DNA of 11,419 nucleotides from Bradyrhizobium sp. (GTDB taxonomy: Bacteria > Pseudomonadota > Alphaproteobacteria > Rhizobiales > Xanthobacteraceae), in the NCBI GenBank assembly GCA_028290165.1, contig JAQGKJ010000630.1, forward strand, positions 1 through 11,419, in the 5' to 3' direction. Positions 1-6,403 of the stretch are shown here, one piece after another. The notes under the pieces were generated by a model, which saw only the letters and a program-made list of their open reading frames with translations, searched no databases and was not told the origin of the DNA. The position numbers and the translations under genes were made by a program. The first letter of the stretch is position 1; each line of letters starts with the position of its first letter.

Positions 1-359
1 TCGAATGGCAGCGCCGAAGCCGGCACCGGGGTGACCGCCACGACGGACTTCACGCGCGCAGCAGCGTCCATCGCCACCTTTTGCGCCGCCTTGCCGCCCA
101 TGGAATGGCCGACGACATGAAACTCGCGCCATCCGAGCTCCTCAGCGAGCGCGATCGCATCCGCCGCCACTTCACCGATAGTGTACTCACCGGAAATATG
201 GCGCGAATTTCCGTAACCGCGGATGTCGAGGAAGGCGTATGTATAGCTGACCGTGTCGAGGCAGTCGAAGATCGGGGTGCATACCCGGTGATCCCAGAAC
301 CATCCGTGAATGACCACGACCTTGGTCGGACCGTTGCCGATCGCCTTGTGCCAAACCAT
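1..359 (-). CDS. Alpha/beta hydrolase (C-terminus outside window)
   Basis: This is an N-terminal fragment of about 119 residues of an alpha/beta-hydrolase-fold enzyme; the gene runs off the left edge. Visible features are an oxyanion-hole HGW motif at residues 18-20, an R-G-Y-G-N-S stretch at 47-52, and the nucleophile elbow GHSMGG with Ser86 as predicted nucleophile. The catalytic Asp and His would lie in the missing part. There is no signal peptide, so it should be cytoplasmic. I chose the ATG at 359 because an AGGGGGA run lies just upstream; an in-frame ATG at 374 has no clear ribosome binding site but would add only five residues. It begins 15-30 nt after the carboxymuconolactone-decarboxylase-like gene, so the two are probably co-transcribed. 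That pairing recalls the PcaD/PcaC (enol-lactone hydrolase / decarboxylase) partnership of protocatechuate degradation, but the substrate here cannot be read from the sequence. Confidence 0.85.
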   Translation of the reverse strand, partial: MVWHKAIGNGPTKVVVIHGWFWDHRVCTPIFDCLDTVSYTYAFLDIRGYGNSRHISGEYTIGEVAADAIALAEELGWREFHVVGHSMGGKAAQKVAMDAAARVKSVVAVTPVPASALPF

Positions 360-389
360 TTTTCCCCCTGACATCGCTGATACGGCCGA

Positions 390-776
390 TTACTTCTTGT
401 CGGCGGCTGCGAAGACTTCCCTGCAGGCCGCGACGCCATTGATGGCGGCGGCAACGCCGACATAAGGCACGAGCTGCATCATGATTTCGACCAGCTCTTC
501 CCGGGTGACGCCGCAGCGCAGGGCGCCGCCGAGATGGGTGCGCAACTGCGGCGCCGCGGTCCCGAGCGTCGCCAGCGCCGCGACGGTGACGATCTGCCGG
601 GTGCGTGAATCCAGTGTGGGGCTTTGGTAGATCTCTCCGTAGATCGTCTCGAGTACGTAAGTGGCGAGCTGGGGAGCCACGTCGCCCAGCGACCGCTCGA
701 CCTGGTCCGGCGTTTGCCCGAGAATTTCACCGATCTTTTGTGCACCGCGAGCGCGGCGCTCCGGGTCTGACTGCAT
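390..776 (-). CDS. Carboxymuconolactone decarboxylase family protein
   Basis: This 128-residue protein has the usual length and pattern of the PcaC-like branch of the carboxymuconolactone decarboxylase family: L-D-S-R-T-R at 55-60, an Ala/Leu-rich helix ending L-G-T-A at 71-74, His81 in R-T-H-L, then G-V-T-R-E-E-L-V-E at 89-97 followed by Y-V-G-V-A-A-A. It lacks the CxxC redox motif of the AhpD branch, so a decarboxylase or isomerase-like role is more likely than a peroxidase one. The reading frame stays open upstream to 896, but the ATG at 776 is preferred because AGAAGGAAG lies a few bases ahead of it and the protein then starts at the family's normal position. It lies directly upstream of the alpha/beta hydrolase gene on the same strand and is divergent from the Bug-type binding-protein gene. 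Cytoplasmic; true substrate unknown. Confidence 0.88.
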   Translation of the reverse strand: MQSDPERRARGAQKIGEILGQTPDQVERSLGDVAPQLATYVLETIYGEIYQSPTLDSRTRQIVTVAALATLGTAAPQLRTHLGGALRCGVTREELVEIMMQLVPYVGVAAAINGVAACREVFAAADKK

Positions 777-921
777 TCTGGCTTCCTTCTGTCCGCGGTG
801 TCGCGCTAAGGTGAACTTGCAGCCGGCTGGTCCCGCGCAAGAAATCGTCCAAGCTGTAGGGCCGGCATCGGCAAGCGTCAACCAAGCGAAATGCAAAATG
901 AAGCGTAAGGGGATCGCGCAT

Positions 922-927
922 GGGAGG
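922..927 (+). promoter_or_regulatory. Ribosome binding site deciding the start of the Bug-type protein
   Basis: GGGAGG lies three bases before the ATG at 931. The frame is open much further upstream (to 661, with an in-frame ATG at 898), but only the 931 start has a Shine-Dalgarno sequence and gives a normal signal peptide. Confidence 0.7.
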
Positions 928-930
928 AAT

Positions 931-1914
931 ATGTTCAGCCGCTATTTGAAGACGGTTGCGCTTTGCGCCGGCGTGACGATAGCCTCGGTCGCCGGCACGG
1001 CCTCAGTCATGGCCCAAACCTATCCGACCCAACCGGTCAAGATCCTGATCGGCTTTGGCCCGGGCTCGGCCGCGGATATCCTCGCTCGCCTTGTCGGCAA
1101 GCAGATGGAGGTCAGTCTCGGTCAGCCGATCGTGGTCGAAAATCGACCCGGCAACAGCAGCATGATCGCAGCCGAAACCGTGGCACGCGCCTCGCCCGAC
1201 GGTTACACGCTTTTCATGGCGACGATCGCCAACACGCTCAATCCGGCGGAGACGAAATCGAGCTTCAATCTCGGGAAAGATCTCGCGCCGATCGCGCTTC
1301 TCGGCATCGTTCCCAACTTGCTGGTGGCGCACCCCTCGGTCCCCGCCAATAATCTGCAGGAGCTGATCGCGCTGGCCAAAAGCAAGCCCGAAAGTTTGAC
1401 CTTCGGCTCTTCCGGCTATGCGACGGCCAGTTACATGGCAGCCGAGCTGTTCAACGCCAAGGCGGGCACCAAAATCCTGACGGTTCCTTATCAGGGCGGC
1501 AGCAATCAATCTCTTTCGGACCTGCTGTCGGGCCGCATCACCCTGATGTTCAATGTGGCCGCGACGCTCGCGCCGCATGTTGCGGCGGGTAAACTAAAGG
1601 CGTTCGCGGTGGCGCAGTCGAAGCGGGCATCGATCATGCCGGACGTTCCGACGCTCGACGAGGCCGGAATGCCGGGCTATGACGCCGGAATCTGGATCGG
1701 GTTGCTGGCGCCGCCCGGAACGCCACCCGCGATCATCGAGAAATTGTCGGTCGCGGCGAACGCAGCGCTGAACACCGAGGAGGTTCGCACGGCGTTGACG
1801 CGGCAGGGCACCGATCCCGTCGGCGGCACGCCGAAGGAATTTTCCGATTTTATCCGCGCCGACATCGAAAAGTGGACCGCGGTGCTTGCGTCGTCGCCGG
1901 GTCCTGCGAAATGA
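931..1914 (+). CDS. Tripartite tricarboxylate transporter (Bug/TctC) substrate-binding protein
   Basis: This 327-residue secreted protein belongs to the Bug/TctC periplasmic solute-receptor family. It has a signal peptide with a hydrophobic core at about 8-26 and likely cleavage after Ala28 (V-M-A before Q-T-Y-P). The mature protein opens with the hallmark Y-P-T-Q-P-V-K and G-F-G-P-G-S-A-A-D-I ligand loop, then V-V-E-N-R-P-G and A-S-P-D-G-Y-T-L, and later V-P-Y-Q-G-G and D-V-P-T-L-D-E-A-G. Length and motif order match complete family members. Bug proteins bind carboxylates or aromatic acids and usually serve TctAB-type permeases, but many Rhizobiales and Burkholderiales genomes carry far more receptors than permeases. 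No TctA or TctB is visible here. It is divergent from the decarboxylase/hydrolase pair across a 154-nt gap, which suggests it could bind a compound those enzymes process. The ligand cannot be assigned. Confidence 0.92.
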   Translation: MFSRYLKTVALCAGVTIASVAGTASVMAQTYPTQPVKILIGFGPGSAADILARLVGKQMEVSLGQPIVVENRPGNSSMIAAETVARASPDGYTLFMATIANTLNPAETKSSFNLGKDLAPIALLGIVPNLLVAHPSVPANNLQELIALAKSKPESLTFGSSGYATASYMAAELFNAKAGTKILTVPYQGGSNQSLSDLLSGRITLMFNVAATLAPHVAAGKLKAFAVAQSKRASIMPDVPTLDEAGMPGYDAGIWIGLLAPPGTPPAIIEKLSVAANAALNTEEVRTALTRQGTDPVGGTPKEFSDFIRADIEKWTAVLASSPGPAK

Positions 1915-1931
1915 GGGCTTAAACGTCGGCG

Positions 1932-2915
1932 TTACGGCTTGCCTGCTTTGAAGGCATCGAGAATCTGAACGCAGGCAGGTCCCGATCGCGCGCACCAGGC
2001 ACGCTGTGCCGCCGCCGCTCCCGGCTGGAACGCCTCAACGATGGCGGGGGCAGGCGTGGAATCGATGGTGACGCCATTCTGCCGCATGCGCGCATAGTTC
2101 TCTTGCAGCCGGGTAGACAAGGCGAGCCACAATTCAGCTTCGGTTTGGCGGCCGGCCGCATCGACCGCCTCGCGCAAATCCGGCGCGAGGCCGTCGTAGA
2201 GCGTCTGATTGACGCTCGCGACCGATAGCGGCAGCGAATAGGTAATTTCGCTGAAATAGGTCAGGTATTCCCAAAGCTTGCGGCCGGCGCCGCCGTCACC
2301 CGACGATAGCACGGCATTGATGCTGCCATCGACCAGTTTCGGCATCGTATCGGCAAAACTGATAGGCGCGGCCTTGGCGCAGACGCTGGCAAACACCTCG
2401 CTTGATATCTTGTCATAGGTGCGGATCGAAAGACCGGACAGGTCGGACGCCGTCTTCAGCGGCGCCTTCGACCAGATGCCGGAGGGCGGCCAGGGCGTCA
2501 GATAGAGCAGCCGCAGACCTTTTTTCTGCAATGCGGCTCCGAGGTGTGGCCGCGCCAGTTCGGCAAGCCGCTTCGCGTCCGCAGTCGACGTCGCCAAAAA
2601 CGGCAGTGTGGGCAAAGCGAAGATCGCATCCTCGGCTTCCAGCGCGCCGGCGAGCGCATCGCCAGCCTGTACCCGGCCGTCGGCGATCGCGGCAAGCATG
2701 CCGGCCGATTTAATTCCCGCCGACGCATCGAAGCTCGGCTTGATCTGCAGTTTTCCTGCGCTGAGCTCGGCGAGATATTTTGCAAAGGTCGTGATGCCAA
2801 GCCCGGGCATCGCGCTCTGCGGATATTCCGTCGGCATATCCCAAACCGTCTGCGCAAACGCCGCTGCCGGATGCAGCAGCAGGAGCGCGACGGTCAGCCT
2901 ACGAAAAAGTCGCAC
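1932..2915 (-). CDS. TRAP transporter DctP-type solute-binding protein
   Basis: This 327-residue periplasmic protein resembles the DctP family of TRAP transporter receptors. A short signal peptide (R-R near residue 5, hydrophobic core 8-14, A-F-A before Gln22) is followed by W-D-M-P-T-E-Y-P, a common start of mature DctP proteins. The family's key arginine, which usually contacts the ligand carboxylate, is probably Arg165 in D-L-S-G-L-S-I-R-T-Y. The start is a GTG at 2915 preceded by GAGGAA; the next residues are already the signal peptide. DctP proteins hand small acids to DctQM membrane subunits, and none is visible, so it is an orphan in this window. It converges on the Bug-type gene with a 17-nt gap and diverges from the rpiR-type gene, so the latter's regulator could control it. 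Cys residues near the C-terminus (W-C-A-R and A-C-V-Q) might form a disulfide. Ligand unknown. Confidence 0.85.
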   Translation of the reverse strand: MRLFRRLTVALLLLHPAAAFAQTVWDMPTEYPQSAMPGLGITTFAKYLAELSAGKLQIKPSFDASAGIKSAGMLAAIADGRVQAGDALAGALEAEDAIFALPTLPFLATSTADAKRLAELARPHLGAALQKKGLRLLYLTPWPPSGIWSKAPLKTASDLSGLSIRTYDKISSEVFASVCAKAAPISFADTMPKLVDGSINAVLSSGDGGAGRKLWEYLTYFSEITYSLPLSVASVNQTLYDGLAPDLREAVDAAGRQTEAELWLALSTRLQENYARMRQNGVTIDSTPAPAIVEAFQPGAAAAQRAWCARSGPACVQILDAFKAGKP

Positions 2916-2965
2916 AGTTCCTCACTATCCAATCCGCCGGTTCATCCTCCCAGCATTGCTAGTAG

Positions 2966-2990
2966 ATCACACCGGAGGCGGTGATTTTTT
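2966..2990 (+). terminator. Terminator-like hairpin followed by six T residues, upstream of the rpiR-type gene
   Basis: ATCAC (2966-2970) can pair with GTGAT (2981-2985), and CG (2973-2974) with CG (2979-2980), leaving a two-base bulge and a GAGG loop. T2985-T2990 follows. The form is that of a weak Rho-independent terminator on the plus strand, 116 nt before the rpiR-type start. It could attenuate a long leader or block read-through, or be coincidental. The bulge makes it weak. Confidence 0.35.
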
Positions 2991-3016
2991 CCCTTCGGGG
3001 CCGCGAATTGGCGGCC
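2991..3016 (+). other. Two small adjacent hairpins (UUCG-type and GGCCGC stem)
   Basis: CCC-TTCG-GGG at 2991-3000 has the stable UUCG tetraloop form. GGCCGC (2999-3004) pairs with GCGGCC (3011-3016) around a six-base loop. The two share bases 2999-3000, so they would compete. They directly follow the terminator-like hairpin. Confidence 0.4.
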
Positions 3017-3058
3017 ATAGAAGACCGGATGAAACACATGGTTGAAAATGCCTATTTA

Positions 3059-3074
3059 TGAAACATTTGTTGCA
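3059..3074. promoter_or_regulatory. Operator-like palindrome upstream of the rpiR-type gene
   Basis: TGAAACA-TT-TGTTGCA is an inverted repeat with seven-base arms and one mismatch. A second TGAAACA copy lies at 3030-3036. RpiR-family regulators commonly bind AT-rich palindromes of TGAAA/TTTCA type, so this is a plausible autoregulatory operator. It overlaps the proposed -35 box at 3070-3075. It is inferred from pattern and position only. Confidence 0.4.
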
Positions 3075-3099
3075 AAGGGCATTCCGGCCCGGCTAGACT
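3070..3099 (+). promoter_or_regulatory. Possible sigma-70-type promoter of the rpiR-type gene
   Basis: TTGCAA at 3070-3075 and TAGACT at 3094-3099 are separated by 18 bases. Transcription would begin almost at the ATG at 3106, giving a leaderless or nearly leaderless mRNA. That agrees with the lack of a Shine-Dalgarno sequence before 3106. Both boxes are imperfect. Confidence 0.25.
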
Positions 3100-3105
3100 G
3101 GTTGC

Positions 3106-4002
3106 ATGAAGCAGCTTTCGTCCTTCGATTCCCGGCTAAGAGCGGATTTTGAAAAGCTCTCGCCGCAGCTGCAGGAGGCGGCCCGCTGGGTGATCGATCA
3201 TCCGGCCGACGTCGCGTTGTTGTCGCTGCGCGAACAGGCGCGTCGCGCCAACATCGCACCGGCGACGCTGACGCGGCTGGCGCAGCGGCTCGGGCTTCGC
3301 GGCTATGACGGCGTTCGCAAGCTGTACGCCGACGCGGTGCGTGCGCGGCCCGAGAGCTATCGCGGCCGCGCCGAAGAGCTATTGGTGCGGCGCGACAGCG
3401 AAGGCGATTCAGCGCTGGTGCAGGATACGTTTGCGTCGCTGGCGCAACATCTGCAGAATCTGTCTTCGCCTGATGCCATCAAGCGATTTACTTCCGCCGC
3501 CGATATGATCGCGTCCGCGGAGCGGGTGTTTTGCCTGGGCCTGCGCTCGAGTTTTGCGGTGGCCTACATTTTCCACTACGTGCGTTCGCTGTTCGGCTCG
3601 AATTCCGTGCTGGTCGACGGATCCGGCGGCAGCGGTGTCGACGTGCTGCGCACCATCGGTAAAGCCGACGTGCTGCTTGTCGTCTCGGTAAAACCCTATG
3701 TCAGCCATACGATCGAGGCTGCGACCTTCGCCAGGGCGCGCGGCACGCGGGTCGTTGCCCTGACCGACAGCGAAATTTCGCCGCTCGCCTCGATCGCCGA
3801 CCAGGCCATTCTGGTCCGTACCGATACGCCATCCTTCTTTCACACCATGGCGCCGGCCTTTGCCGCGGTCGAATGTCTCGCAGCGCTAGTGGCGGCGCGG
3901 CGCGGGCGCGAGACGCTGGCAGCCCTCGATGAAACCGAGCGGCAATTGGCAGCCTTCGGGACCTATGTCTTGCCGCGCTCGAAAGCACGCCGCCGTAAAT
4001 GA
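3106..4002 (+). CDS. RpiR/MurR-family transcriptional regulator (HTH + SIS domain)
   Basis: This 298-residue protein has the two-domain build of the RpiR family. Residues 1-77 form the N-terminal HTH_6 domain: L-S-P-Q-L-Q-E-A-A-R at 18-27, then the helix-turn-helix L-S-L-R-E-Q-A-R-R-A-N-I-A-P-A-T-L-T-R at about 39-57, ending G-Y-D. Residues from about 139 to 265 form a SIS sugar/organic-acid-binding domain, with V-F-C-L-G-L-R-S-S at 141-149 and the A-D-V-L-L-V-V-S strand later. SIS domains normally sense phosphosugars, but alphaproteobacterial RpiR proteins also sit beside amino-acid and amine genes. It is followed after 29 nt by the aminotransferase gene and then the ABC importer, so it is the likely local regulator. 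No good ribosome binding site precedes 3106, though this start fits the family. The C-terminus is basic (R-S-K-A-R-R-R-K). Confidence 0.93.
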   Translation: MKQLSSFDSRLRADFEKLSPQLQEAARWVIDHPADVALLSLREQARRANIAPATLTRLAQRLGLRGYDGVRKLYADAVRARPESYRGRAEELLVRRDSEGDSALVQDTFASLAQHLQNLSSPDAIKRFTSAADMIASAERVFCLGLRSSFAVAYIFHYVRSLFGSNSVLVDGSGGSGVDVLRTIGKADVLLVVSVKPYVSHTIEAATFARARGTRVVALTDSEISPLASIADQAILVRTDTPSFFHTMAPAFAAVECLAALVAARRGRETLAALDETERQLAAFGTYVLPRSKARRRK

Positions 4003-4036
4003 CCGGAATCTACCAATGACCAAATCTACCCATGAC
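3999..4036 (+). repeat. Imperfect 16-17-base tandem repeat at the regulator/aminotransferase junction
   Basis: Two near-identical units begin at 3999 and 4016 (ATGACCGGAATCTACCA and ATGACCAAATCTACCC), and a third partial copy, ATGAC, starts at 4032. The first unit overlaps the regulator's TGA stop and the third is the aminotransferase start, so three ATGAC starts lie in a row. Only the ATG at 4032 opens the aminotransferase frame. Confidence 0.75.
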
Positions 4037-5363
4037 TCACGTCCTGCATCGCTCGATTGCCCACCGCTACCCGACGGCTGTGTCGGGTAAGGGCATTTTC
4101 GTTCGCGACGAGACCGGCAAGGAGTATCTCGACGCCTCCGGCGGCGCGGCGGTGTCCTGTCTCGGGCATTCGCATCCCGACATCGTCGCGGCGATGCGGG
4201 CGCAACTCGACAAGCTCGAATATGCGCATACGAGCTTCTTTACATCCGAAGCTGCCGAAGAGCTTGCCGACGACTTGGTCGCGCACGCGCCGGAAAGTCT
4301 TGGCCATGCATTCTTCGTCAGCGGCGGATCCGAGGCCATCGAGGCGGCGCTGAAACTCGCGCGGCAATATTTCGTCGAGCGCGGCGAGCCGCAGCGGCGT
4401 TTTCTGATCGCACGGCGTCAGAGCTACCACGGCGTCACACTCGGTGCGCTCGCGGTCGGCGGCCGCGAATGGCAGCGCCGGCCGTTTACGCCGCTGTTGA
4501 TCGAAACCCACCACGTGTCGCCGGTCTACGAATATCGCGAACGCCGCGCGGACGAGACGCCCGAGGGTTATGGCGACCGGCTTGCGCGGGAGCTCGATAG
4601 CAAGATCGCGGAACTGGGCGGCAGGAACGTCATCGCGTTCGTCGCCGAGACCGTGGTCGGTGCCACCATGGGCGCGGTCCCCGCGGTGCCCGGCTATTTC
4701 AAGCGCGTGCGCGAAATCTGCGACCGCCATGGCATCCTGCTCATCCTCGACGAGGTGATGTGCGGCATGGGCCGCACCGGCACCCTGCATGCCTGCGAGC
4801 AGGAAGGCGTCAGCCCCGATATTCTGGCGGTGGCCAAAGGATTGGGCGGCGGCTATGCGCCTGTTGGCGCGATGCTGTTGCACGAAAAACTCTTCAAGGC
4901 CATTGCGGATGGCTCAGGCGCTTTCCAGCATAGCCACACCTATACCGGCCACCCTCTTGCCTGCGCCGCGGCGCTTGCCGTGCAACGCGTCATTCGCCGC
5001 GACGACCTGCTCGCCAATGTCAAGAAGCAGGGCGAACATCTGGCGCGACGGCTGCAGGAGCGGTTCGGCAATCATCCCTTCATCGGCAACGTGCGCGGTC
5101 GAGGGCTGTTTCATGGGCTCGAGATCGGCGCCGACCGCGGCACCAAGGAGCCGTTCGATCCCAAACGCAAATTGAACGCGCAGATCAAGCGAGAAGCCAT
5201 GGCGCGCGGGCTGATGGTCTATCCGATGGGCGGCACCGTCGATGGCGCCAGGGGAGATCACGTTCTGGTCGCGCCGCCGTTTATCGTCAACGAAGGGCAA
5301 GTGGATTTGATCGTCGAACGTCTCGGCGATGCAATCGATGCGGCTGTCGCATTGGTCACGTGA
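4032..5363 (+). CDS. Class III PLP-dependent aminotransferase
   Basis: This 443-residue cytoplasmic enzyme is a fold-type I, class III (omega-type) aminotransferase. In order: G-G-A-A-V-S-C-L-G-H-S-H-P near residue 40; the phosphate-binding S-G-G-S-E-A near 95; Tyr132-His133 that stack on the cofactor; L-I-L-D-E-V-M with Asp240 that pairs with the pyridine nitrogen; A-V-A-K-G-L-G-G-G with the Schiff-base Lys269, 29 residues later as is typical; and H-T-Y-T-G-H-P. Length is normal for the family. The class transfers amino groups from omega-amino acids, amines, beta-alanine, taurine or similar donors to pyruvate or 2-oxoglutarate; the exact pair cannot be read here. The start at 4032 lacks a clear Shine-Dalgarno sequence, but in-frame upstream ATG 3999 hits a stop at once. 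The adjacent glutamate/aspartate-type importer could bring in its amino donor, or a compound resembling one. Confidence 0.94.
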   Translation: MTHVLHRSIAHRYPTAVSGKGIFVRDETGKEYLDASGGAAVSCLGHSHPDIVAAMRAQLDKLEYAHTSFFTSEAAEELADDLVAHAPESLGHAFFVSGGSEAIEAALKLARQYFVERGEPQRRFLIARRQSYHGVTLGALAVGGREWQRRPFTPLLIETHHVSPVYEYRERRADETPEGYGDRLARELDSKIAELGGRNVIAFVAETVVGATMGAVPAVPGYFKRVREICDRHGILLILDEVMCGMGRTGTLHACEQEGVSPDILAVAKGLGGGYAPVGAMLLHEKLFKAIADGSGAFQHSHTYTGHPLACAAALAVQRVIRRDDLLANVKKQGEHLARRLQERFGNHPFIGNVRGRGLFHGLEIGADRGTKEPFDPKRKLNAQIKREAMARGLMVYPMGGTVDGARGDHVLVAPPFIVNEGQVDLIVERLGDAIDAAVALVT

Positions 5364-5386
5364 GGCCGGCGTCAGACGCGCCGGCC
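5364..5386 (+). other. GC-rich hairpin directly after the aminotransferase stop codon
   Basis: GGCCGGCG (5364-5371) pairs perfectly with CGCCGGCC (5379-5386) around a seven-base loop. It starts on the base after the TGA. No T-run follows, so it is more likely an mRNA-stability or read-through-tuning element than a terminator; gltI begins 33 nt later. Confidence 0.6.
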
Positions 5387-5419
5387 GAGAGGCGGAGTTC
5401 CGTAGGAGGGTAATACGTC

Positions 5420-6322
5420 ATGACGAAACTGATCAGCGGCCTTGCGGTATGTCTTGCATTTGTGTTCGGGCCGTCGGCGGCTTCTGCACAAAGTCTCGGT
5501 CCGACGCTGCAGAAGATCAGGGATGCCGGCACGATCACGATCGGCAACCGCGACTCTTCGGTGCCGTTTTCCTATTTGGACGACAGCCAGAAACCGATCG
5601 GATTTTCGCTCGAACTCTGCAATCTCGTCGTCGCCAGGATAAAGGCCAGACTCGGTTTGCCCGATCTCAAGGTTGCCTATCAGGCGGTCAATTCATCGAA
5701 CCGGATTCCTCTCGTCAAAAATGGAACGGTCGACATTGAATGCGGCTCGACCGCCAATACCATCGCCCGCCAGCAAGAGGTGGCTTACTCTGTGATTTTC
5801 TACGCCCCTCAGTTCAAATGGATATCCCTGAAGTCATCCGGCCTGAAGACGACCGACGATCTGAAGGGCAAGACCGTCGCCGTGACCCAGGGCACCAACA
5901 CGTCGCAGTTCGTGGCCAAGCTCAACGCCGACAAGGGGCTGGGCATGAAGATCCTGCAAGGCAAGGATCACGCCGAATCCTTCCTCCTGGTCGAGACCGG
6001 CCGTGCCTCAGCCTTCATGGAGGACGATATTCTTCTCGCCGGCCTCAAGGCGACCGCCGGATCGCCGGATAATTTCGCGTTTCTGACAGATGCTTTCCCG
6101 AGCGATCCCTACGGCGTGATGATGTCGAAGGGAGACCCCGACTTCAAGCGGCTGGTCGATGACGCATTGACGGAAGCGATGAAATCCGGCCTGTACGACA
6201 AGCTTTACACAAAATGGTTTGAGAGCCCGATACCTCCCAAGAACATCAACCTGAATTTTCCGCAATCGGAGAAGCTGAGGGAATTGGTCAAGGCCCCGAG
6301 CGACAAGGCGAACGGCCAATGA
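5420..6322 (+). CDS. gltI: Glutamate/aspartate-type ABC transporter substrate-binding protein
   Basis: This 300-residue periplasmic protein is of the SBP_bac_3 family and close to enterobacterial GltI. The signal peptide has a hydrophobic core at 7-17 and A-S-A before Gln24. The mature domain starts at T-L-Q-K-I-R-D-A-G-T-I-T-I-G. From memory, the enterobacterial glutamate/aspartate binding protein contacts its ligand through Arg24, Ser72, Arg75, Ser90 and His164 (mature numbering). This protein has Arg44, Ser92, Arg95, Ser110 and His184, all at one offset of 20. It also shares N-R-I-P-L, D-I-E-C-G-S-T and F-M-E-D-D blocks. Binding of glutamate, aspartate or a close dicarboxylic amino acid is therefore well supported by inference. 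AGGAGG at 5404-5409 gives a strong ribosome binding site. It heads the importer cassette and is followed by a 98-nt spacer with two hairpins. Confidence 0.94.
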   Translation: MTKLISGLAVCLAFVFGPSAASAQSLGPTLQKIRDAGTITIGNRDSSVPFSYLDDSQKPIGFSLELCNLVVARIKARLGLPDLKVAYQAVNSSNRIPLVKNGTVDIECGSTANTIARQQEVAYSVIFYAPQFKWISLKSSGLKTTDDLKGKTVAVTQGTNTSQFVAKLNADKGLGMKILQGKDHAESFLLVETGRASAFMEDDILLAGLKATAGSPDNFAFLTDAFPSDPYGVMMSKGDPDFKRLVDDALTEAMKSGLYDKLYTKWFESPIPPKNINLNFPQSEKLRELVKAPSDKANGQ

Positions 6323-6330
6323 CAGGGCGC

Positions 6331-6363
6331 ATGCAGAGCGTCGATCGATCGTCCGCTCTGCAT
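6331..6363 (+). other. Perfect 10-bp stem-loop in the gltI-gltJ spacer
   Basis: ATGCAGAGCG (6331-6340) pairs perfectly with CGCTCTGCAT (6354-6363) around a 13-base loop containing TCGATCGA. It starts eight bases after the gltI stop and has no T-run. Such stems between binding-protein and permease genes commonly protect the 3' end of the binding-protein message, raising its level over the membrane subunits. Confidence 0.65.
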
Positions 6364-6376
6364 CTCTGGGCAGCAT

Positions 6377-6403
6377 CAGGACGCGCTTTACGGCTGCGTC
6401 CTG
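6377..6403 (+). other. Second stem-loop in the gltI-gltJ spacer
   Basis: CAGGACGC (6377-6384) pairs perfectly with GCGTCCTG (6396-6403) around an 11-base loop. It ends three bases before the AGGAGAGG ribosome binding site of gltJ (6407-6414), so it could also limit gltJ translation. Confidence 0.55.

Noticed and set aside
820..829. CAGCCGGCTG perfect palindrome between the divergent genes
   Set aside because: Ten-base palindromes are expected about ten times by chance in a GC-rich window of this size; position alone is not enough to call an operator.
777..896. N-terminal extension of the decarboxylase-like protein to 896
   Set aside because: The extension does not resemble the family, and the ATG at 776 has a good Shine-Dalgarno sequence.
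661..930. Longer 417-residue form of the Bug-type protein starting at 661
   Set aside because: The extra 90 residues overlap the divergent decarboxylase gene, are not protein-like, and would bury the signal peptide; the 931 start has a ribosome binding site.
1915..1931. Terminator in the gap between the two convergent receptor genes
   Set aside because: Only AACG-TCGG-CGTT, a four-base stem, is present; too weak to call.
4026..4883. 285-residue open frame on the minus strand inside the aminotransferase gene
   Set aside because: It is antisense to a gene with intact catalytic motifs and its product has no recognisable domain; long antisense frames are common in GC-rich DNA.
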